Notes under the pieces: generated by a model
What the model saw: the letters and a program-made list of their open reading frames with translations, nothing else
Databases searched by the model: none
Told to the model about the DNA's origin: nothing
Shown: piece after piece, positions 29,491 to 34,389 of the stretch
How positions within the stretch are numbered: the stretch's first letter is position 1
Layout of the letters: each line of letters begins with the position of its first letter
From: an uncultured Colwellia sp.
GTDB lineage: Bacteria > Pseudomonadota > Gammaproteobacteria > Enterobacterales > Alteromonadaceae
DNA length: 34,389 bases
NCBI GenBank assembly: GCA_913049915.1
Contig: CAJWZC010000035.1
Span: forward strand, 1 to 34,389
Reading direction: 5' to 3'
Made by a program: the position numbers and the translations under genes

Positions 29491-30087
29491 ATGACTATAG
29501 AAACTTTAAATAACACTTTATCCGCCATTGACGAAATTAATCGCCAAGATCCGAATTTAATATTATCTAACGGTAGTAGCCAAGCAAAAGAATTAGTTTA
29601 TGGACAACAGATGACCGATTGCTTAACTCAATATTGGCCTGCGTCAAATGAGATATTACAAATTGCCGTTCGAGCACAGCATATTAAACGCTGGCAGTTA
29701 AAGCGTACTGAATTTAATGAGGGTAAAGCTGGATATTATCAATGGCGAATTGCACAGGGTAAGTTTCATGCCGAACTGACTGCAAGTATCATGCTTGAAC
29801 AAGGTTATCTAGTTAAAGACACTAGGCAATGCGCAGCCATTATCCGTAAAGAAAATTTAAAAACGTGTAGTGACAGCCAAACACTTGAGGATGTAGCTTG
29901 TTTAGTTTTTCTGATGCATTACTTTGATGAGTTTGCGGCAAAATATACAGACCAGGATAATGAAGCGAAGATTGTTCGTATTGTACAATTAACATGGAAG
30001 AAAATGTCAGATAAAGCCCATGATATTGCTTTAAGTTTAACACTACCTGAACATTTAGCCGTGATAGTGACGAAGGCACTTTCTTAG
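29491..30087 (+). CDS. DUF4202 family protein
   Basis: A soluble protein of 198 aa from ATG 29491 (203 aa if GTG 29476 is used; neither has a clear ribosome binding site). The sequence tracks the DUF4202 family throughout: IDEINRQDPN, KELVYGQQMTDCL, VRAQHIKRWQLKR, GYYQWR, FHAELTASIMLEQGY, IIRKENLK, TLEDVACLVFLMHYFDEFAAK and WKKMSDKAHDIAL. The conserved His, Glu and Asp residues (QHI.RW, LEDVA, HYF..F) suggest a metal-binding helical fold of the HD-like type, but that is inference. No function is established. It is the only plus-strand gene in the relA-to-eno region and is convergent with the ybaN-like gene. Confidence 0.85.
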   Translation: MTIETLNNTLSAIDEINRQDPNLILSNGSSQAKELVYGQQMTDCLTQYWPASNEILQIAVRAQHIKRWQLKRTEFNEGKAGYYQWRIAQGKFHAELTASIMLEQGYLVKDTRQCAAIIRKENLKTCSDSQTLEDVACLVFLMHYFDEFAAKYTDQDNEAKIVRIVQLTWKKMSDKAHDIALSLTLPEHLAVIVTKALS

Positions 30088-30213
30088 TTATTTATCTAGT
30101 AAGTACATCAGTCAATTTAGTAATACTCAATACTTAGAGCTAAGGCGTAAGTGCAGTTTCATTTAAAAAGTATCATGTTGGTATGAATATTTCAGATAAT
30201 CTGCACACTATTA

Positions 30214-30606
30214 CTATTTACTAAAAGGTAATCGAGCTATAAAAATAAAGGGTCCAAGGATTAACGCGATAACAAGCACTGTTAACATCGCACTTTGTAA
30301 CATATAAGCCGACCAACAGACTGAAAGGATCATAGTTAATAAAGCAATACGCTTTGCTTTTCGTGGAATACTACGATATTTCTGCCAATCGTGTATTAAT
30401 GGTCCAAAGGTGTTATTAGCTAATAACCTGCGCTGCATTGCAGGTGATGATTTAGCAAAGCAAGCAGCTGCGACGAGTAAAAACGGTGTCGTTGGTAAAA
30501 TAGGCAAAACCATACCTAAAATAGCTAAGCCGACAAAGAATATTCCTGTTACTTTTAAAACTATCATTTTACCTTTATTTGCTGCTTGAAATAACTGGTA
30601 TGCCAT
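30214..30606 (-). CDS. YbaN-like inner membrane protein (DUF454)
   Basis: The 130-aa protein has about four hydrophobic segments. The family core is present: GLAILGMVLPILPTTPFLLVAAACFAKSSP (about residues 28-57), then the HDW sequence in GPLIHDWQKYRSIPRKAKR, then two more helices. DUF454/YbaN proteins are widespread in proteobacteria, with no established function. ATG 30606 has only a weak binding site; a second Met at residue 14 (MIVLKV) is possible. It lies about 100 bp downstream of the methyltransferase gene on the same strand, possibly one operon with mazG. Confidence 0.85.
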   Translation of the reverse strand: MAYQLFQAANKGKMIVLKVTGIFFVGLAILGMVLPILPTTPFLLVAAACFAKSSPAMQRRLLANNTFGPLIHDWQKYRSIPRKAKRIALLTMILSVCWSAYMLQSAMLTVLVIALILGPFIFIARLPFSK

Positions 30607-30706
30607 TCAATAATCACTCAGGTTAATTTATTTAATCAAAATCACCTAATAAAAAAAATAATATTTCCGATATAGGAACTAAGCATATATAACCTTTTAA
30701 GTAGCG

Positions 30707-31327
30707 CTACTTAACTTTTGATGTGTTATTAGTATCACGACTTTTTCGTATTAACACATTGTCAGCTAACATTGAGTCTTTCTGATTAGTTAACGATTTT
30801 GCTAATCGGTCATAAAGCAAAACATTGACCGTTGCAGCTAAGTTCATACAACCCACAGTTGGTACATAAACGACATCGTCAGCTATATCAATGACGTCTT
30901 GTTTTACTGAGCTATCTTCAGGGCCAAAAATATAAACAGCCTGATCTGGGTGAACAAAGTGTGGCAATGGTGTAGCCCCTTCAACTAAATCTACACAGAT
31001 TATTTTAGCCGATGATGGAATACTATCCAGTGAGTTTTTAAGACTTATAAAGCTTTCTACCTGCAATAACGGGATTTTATCCCTCATGTTGAAGGTATCA
31101 GTTTGTAATGTATGTTTATGGTACTCAGCCGCTTTTGCATACCGATTACCATTATAAATAATTTGATCCGCTTGATAACAGCCGGCTGCACGCATTACAG
31201 CACCAACATTAGTGGGAGTTTTTGGGTTAGTTAGCGCTATGGTAACGTGAGTTTTATTTTGTACTTTATTTGGAACATTTTTTGCTGTCATATCTTTGGT
31301 CATATTCAATATCTTATTTCGGAGCAT
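30707..31327 (-). CDS. TrmH/SpoU-family RNA 2'-O-methyltransferase
   Basis: The 206-aa SPOUT-class methyltransferase has the trefoil-knot motifs: motif 1 NPKTPTNVGAVMRAAGC, motif 2 YIFGPEDSSV and motif 3 VPTVGCMNLAATVNVLLYDR, which bind S-adenosylmethionine. It is expected to methylate a ribose 2'-OH in tRNA or rRNA; the target cannot be told from sequence. The N-terminus before about residue 25 is Lys/Asn-rich and poorly constrained. Met1, Met9 and Met13 are all possible starts, none with a good binding site. It follows mazG by 20 bp, so it is probably translated from the same message. Confidence 0.88.
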   Translation of the reverse strand: MLRNKILNMTKDMTAKNVPNKVQNKTHVTIALTNPKTPTNVGAVMRAAGCYQADQIIYNGNRYAKAAEYHKHTLQTDTFNMRDKIPLLQVESFISLKNSLDSIPSSAKIICVDLVEGATPLPHFVHPDQAVYIFGPEDSSVKQDVIDIADDVVYVPTVGCMNLAATVNVLLYDRLAKSLTNQKDSMLADNVLIRKSRDTNNTSKVK

Positions 31328-31347
31328 AAAAACATCAAAGATACTTT

Positions 31348-32193
31348 TTATACTTTCTTTTCTTGGATTTTAACTTGCTGCCAATAGTTTTCTAATTCGG
31401 CTAAGTCATGTTCAGTAAAAGTTTTACCTGATTGATTTACTTGTTCTTCAACGCCAACAAAGCGTCTGGTAAACTTTTTATTCGCTTGACGAAGTAATGT
31501 TTCAGGATCTTCTTTGGCATGACGGCATAAGTTTACTACCGCAAACATTAAGTCACCTATCTCTTCGGCTAGTGCTTTCTTATCAATAGAGTCCGCTACT
31601 AACTCTTCCTTAACTTCTTGCACTTCTTCTTCAATTTTAGCGAATACATCAGTCATATTATCCCAATCAAAGCCCACATGAGAACATCGTTTTTGTATTT
31701 TTGCCGCTTGAGATAAAGCAGGTAAATTTTTAGGTATGTCCGCCAAGATACTTAAATTAGTCAAATCACTTTTTCCGCCACTACTCCTCGTTTGCTTTTG
31801 GCTTTTTCTCTGTCTTTCTAGCGCTTTCTCATTTTCCCAATTCGTCTTAATTTCTTCATCAGTTTGTAAGTTTACCTGAGCGAATACGTGTGGGTGACGT
31901 CGGATAAGTTTTTCACAGATTGCCGCTATTACGCTATCAAAGTCAAAATACTGTTGTTCTTTACCTAACTGGCTATAAAAAATCACCTGAAAGAGTAAAT
32001 CGCCAAGCTCCTTCTCAAGCTCGACAAAGTCACCTTGTTCAATAGCATCGACGACTTCATAAGCTTCTTCTAGGGTATGACTTGTTATAGAATCGAAATC
32101 TTGTTTAATATCCCACGGACAACCCGTTTCTGGATCTCGTAACTCAGACATAATCCAACGTAGTTTTTTTATTGAGGCTTGTTCATTTAGCAT
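31348..32193 (-). CDS. mazG: Nucleoside triphosphate pyrophosphohydrolase MazG
   Basis: It hydrolyses NTPs/dNTPs to monophosphates and pyrophosphate; in E. coli it also lowers ppGpp effects and helps clear damaged nucleotides. The 281-aa protein has two MazG domains. The first (residues about 10-125) has the metal-binding set EEAYEVVDAIEQ..ELEKELGDLLFQ. The second (about 165-260) has the set EEEVQEVKEEL..EEIGDLMFAV. A Lys/Arg/Gln/Ser-rich linker of about 20 residues sits near position 130. Start ATG 32191-32193 has a GAAG-type site. It lies 63 bp downstream of relA. In E. coli mazEF sits between them and is absent here. Confidence 0.95.
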   Translation of the reverse strand: MLNEQASIKKLRWIMSELRDPETGCPWDIKQDFDSITSHTLEEAYEVVDAIEQGDFVELEKELGDLLFQVIFYSQLGKEQQYFDFDSVIAAICEKLIRRHPHVFAQVNLQTDEEIKTNWENEKALERQRKSQKQTRSSGGKSDLTNLSILADIPKNLPALSQAAKIQKRCSHVGFDWDNMTDVFAKIEEEVQEVKEELVADSIDKKALAEEIGDLMFAVVNLCRHAKEDPETLLRQANKKFTRRFVGVEEQVNQSGKTFTEHDLAELENYWQQVKIQEKKV

Positions 32194-32256
32194 TATAATT
32201 ACTTCTTTTTCACGTGTATCATTTTGAGACGCTAGCTTATTAGGTAAGATAAAAAA

Positions 32257-34389
32257 CTAAAGGCGTCTTACCTGTGTAACATCATCTAATTGGCGTAGTT
32301 TGTCTAAAACTCGCGTTAATAACTCACTACTAGCAACTTCTAATTTCAGGTGCATGCTCACCGTTTGTTTTACTTTATCTGTATGACTATCCATGCCAAC
32401 AATGCTAACTCTTTCGTTAGCAATGATGGTAGAAATGTCGCGTAATAAACCTTGTCTGTCACTACCAACAATTTGAGCTGAAGCTTGATAGCTTTGTTTA
32501 TTATCACTACCCCATTGCACTTCAACTAAGCGCTCGGCTTGCAAATTAAGAGCATTAGCCAATTGTTCACAATCTTGTCTATGTACAGAAATACCTCGTC
32601 CCTGAGTTATAAACCCAGAGATAGTATCGCCTGGAACAGGTTGGCAACATTTAGCCATATGCGTAAGCAAGTTACCAACACCAGAAACAGTAATACCATT
32701 ATCGTCTTGCGCTAAGCCTTTATTTGCTGAGCTTTGCTTAACTAAACTTTGCGGATCTATCTCAGGCGCTGGCTTAAACTTACTATCAAGCAGAGTAAAG
32801 TGATTGATCACTTGCTGTAGCCGCGCATTACCAGTACCTATCGCAGCATACAGGTCATCAACAGTTTTCATATTGAAACGTTTTGCTGCCGCTAATAAAT
32901 CGATAGTCGCTATGTCATGCTTAACTATCTCATTCTCAAATAACTCTTTACCTTGAACAATGTATTTATCTCTATCTAGTAATTTAAAAAAGTGCTGAAC
33001 TTTAGCCCGAGCACGTGAAGAGTAAATATAGTTTAAATTAGGATTAAGCCAATCTCGGCTCGGACTGGGTTGTTTACTGGTTAGTACCTCTACTTGATCA
33101 CCTGTTTGCAATCGGTGAGTAAAAGGTACAATTTTACCAAATACTTTAGCGCCAATGCAACAATGGCCTACATTCGAGTGAATGTAATAAGCAAAATCTA
33201 ACGGCGTTGCGCCCATAGGCAAATCAATAACATCGCCACTGGGGGTAAACACATAAATGCGATCTTCAAATACCTGACTTCGTAATTCATCAAGTAATTC
33301 ACCACTTTCAGCGACATCATCTTGCCATTGTAATATTTTTCTTAACCAGCCTATTTTATCATCAAAGCTATTAGTTTTACCGCTCGCCTGACCTTCTTTA
33401 TAACGCCAATGTGCCGCAACACCAAGTTCAGCATCGTCATCCATTTGCTTAGTTCTGATTTGTACTTCGACCGATTTTCCTTCTGGCCCTAAGACTACGG
33501 TATGAATAGATTGATAACCATTACCTTTAGGTGTTGCTACATAATCAGAAAATTCCTTGGCAATATGTTGCCACTGTGTATGGACAATACCTAAGGCAGA
33601 ATAACAATCTTGCACTTTTTCTACCACGACACGTACCGCTCGAACATCAAATAACTGTTCAAAATCAAGTGATTTTTCCTGCATCTTATTCCAGATGCTA
33701 TAAATGTGTTTAGGACGACCATAAACTTCACCATTAATGGATAAAGCTTTAAGTTCATTATTCAAGTGACCTACAAAACTCGTCATGTATTGTTCGCGTT
33801 CCAGACGAGTTTCATCTAAAAGCTTAGCAATCTTTTTATAGACCTGCGGGTGAAGATATCGAAATGAAATATCTTCTAGTTCCCACTTTAATTGGCCTAT
33901 GCCTAAACGATTTGCGAGCGGTGCATAGATATTAGCGCTCTCTTTTGCTACCAGTACACGTGTTTCTTCATCACTATTTTTCTTTTCACGTAAATCACAT
34001 AAGCGCTCAGCTAATTTAATTACTACAGCACGAACATCATCCACCATCGCCAGTAACATACGACGAATATTATCTATATTTTGTGGATCCTGGCCATTAG
34101 ACTGATTGCTTTGTTGACGTAAGGCTTTAATGGCAGCCATCTGTTCAACACCTTGGCAAAGCATAAGAATATCTTTAGAAAAGTGTTCTTTAACGAATTT
34201 TATATCAATAATATTGTTCGCCAATAAAGGAGCAATGAATGCCGCTACTAATGAATCAGCATCGAGATTCAAATTACTTAAAATCTCGACCATTTCCATA
34301 CTTTTGTTAAGTAATTCGAGCTTTTCTGCCTCTTCATGCTGATAACAGTTAGAAACTTGTAACCATAGAGCTGACAAAGCATCGGCTTT
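32257..34389 (-). CDS. relA: GTP pyrophosphokinase RelA (5' end beyond window)
   Basis: A ribosome-associated (p)ppGpp synthetase of the stringent response. About 710 residues are present, and the frame stays open to the window edge. The TTG at 34375-34377 is only an internal leucine codon, so roughly 30-40 residues are missing. Domains in order: a degenerate HD region without the catalytic His-Asp pair, as in RelA and unlike SpoT; the synthetase with YGRPKHIYSIW and PKGNGYQSIHTVV; a TGS domain (IYVFTPSGDVIDLPMGATPL); a conserved-cysteine region (AKCCQPVPGD, SVHRQDCEQL); and a C-terminal ACT domain. The RelA-type EXDD motif reads EFSD here (KEFSDYVATPK). It heads the relA-mazG cluster. Confidence 0.96.
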   Translation of the reverse strand, partial: KADALSALWLQVSNCYQHEEAEKLELLNKSMEMVEILSNLNLDADSLVAAFIAPLLANNIIDIKFVKEHFSKDILMLCQGVEQMAAIKALRQQSNQSNGQDPQNIDNIRRMLLAMVDDVRAVVIKLAERLCDLREKKNSDEETRVLVAKESANIYAPLANRLGIGQLKWELEDISFRYLHPQVYKKIAKLLDETRLEREQYMTSFVGHLNNELKALSINGEVYGRPKHIYSIWNKMQEKSLDFEQLFDVRAVRVVVEKVQDCYSALGIVHTQWQHIAKEFSDYVATPKGNGYQSIHTVVLGPEGKSVEVQIRTKQMDDDAELGVAAHWRYKEGQASGKTNSFDDKIGWLRKILQWQDDVAESGELLDELRSQVFEDRIYVFTPSGDVIDLPMGATPLDFAYYIHSNVGHCCIGAKVFGKIVPFTHRLQTGDQVEVLTSKQPSPSRDWLNPNLNYIYSSRARAKVQHFFKLLDRDKYIVQGKELFENEIVKHDIATIDLLAAAKRFNMKTVDDLYAAIGTGNARLQQVINHFTLLDSKFKPAPEIDPQSLVKQSSANKGLAQDDNGITVSGVGNLLTHMAKCCQPVPGDTISGFITQGRGISVHRQDCEQLANALNLQAERLVEVQWGSDNKQSYQASAQIVGSDRQGLLRDISTIIANERVSIVGMDSHTDKVKQTVSMHLKLEVASSELLTRVLDKLRQLDDVTQVRRL

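Noticed and set aside
31348-32256. mazEF toxin-antitoxin genes between relA and mazG
   Set aside because: Only 63 bp separate relA from mazG; there is no room for either gene.
34375-34377. RelA starting at TTG 34377
   Set aside because: The frame stays open to the window edge and RelA proteins extend further; this is an internal leucine codon.

Overview
The window is a low-GC chromosomal segment of a gammaproteobacterium. Protein sequences and local gene orders fit a marine Alteromonadales, most likely a psychrophilic Colwellia-type organism. That genus call is an inference from overall similarity (AT-rich DNA, FldB/DsbC/RecJ/RF2/LysS and RelA/MazG/PyrG/Eno sets, a PEP-CTERM protein, a DUF3545-like small protein); no search was run. 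Most of the window is housekeeping genes. I see no complete insertion sequence, CRISPR array, prophage, rRNA or tRNA.

Layout: 1-900 is gene-free and holds four related repeats, each ending in a rho-independent terminator. Next come gshA (TTG start), a two-domain M16 zinc lipoprotein protease, a RluA-family pseudouridine synthase (+), a SNF sodium symporter, lysS, and prfB with its programmed +1 frameshift. A 780-bp stretch then holds an elaborate inverted-repeat element and a PEP-CTERM gene whose sorting tail is cut off by an in-frame TAA. After it come an orphan fetB-like permease, recJ, dsbC, divergent fldB (+), and srmB (+). This is the enterobacterial fldB-xerD-dsbC-recJ-prfB-lysS neighbourhood, here without xerD and with two genes inserted between recJ and prfB.

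18,500-22,160 is a zone of gene decay. It holds a phosphate-selective-type porin with two nonsense codons and four single-base deletions, a TIGR03545-like gene with about six nonsense codons and a frameshift, and its usual partner, a TIGR03546-like gene, with a nonsense codon and an 11-bp tandem duplication. Intact genes follow: yaaA (-), tal (+), a 57-aa DUF3545-like gene (+) and an alpha/beta hydrolase (+).

25,700-34,389 is a second conserved neighbourhood on the minus strand: relA (5' end outside the window), mazG, a TrmH/SpoU methyltransferase, a YbaN-like membrane protein, a divergent DUF4202 gene (+), then pyrG and eno. It corresponds to E. coli relA-(mazEF)-mazG-pyrG-eno, without mazEF and with three genes inserted between mazG and pyrG.

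Together the genes cover translation (prfB, lysS, srmB, RNA modification), redox and stress (gshA, dsbC, fldB, yaaA), stringent response and nucleotide clean-up (relA, mazG), CTP synthesis and glycolysis/pentose phosphate (pyrG, eno, tal), and DNA repair (recJ). I found no clear new multi-gene system. The most unusual material is the terminator-repeat array at the left edge, the palindromic elements at 11,289-11,420 and 18,432-18,478, the interrupted PEP-CTERM gene and the three-gene decay island.
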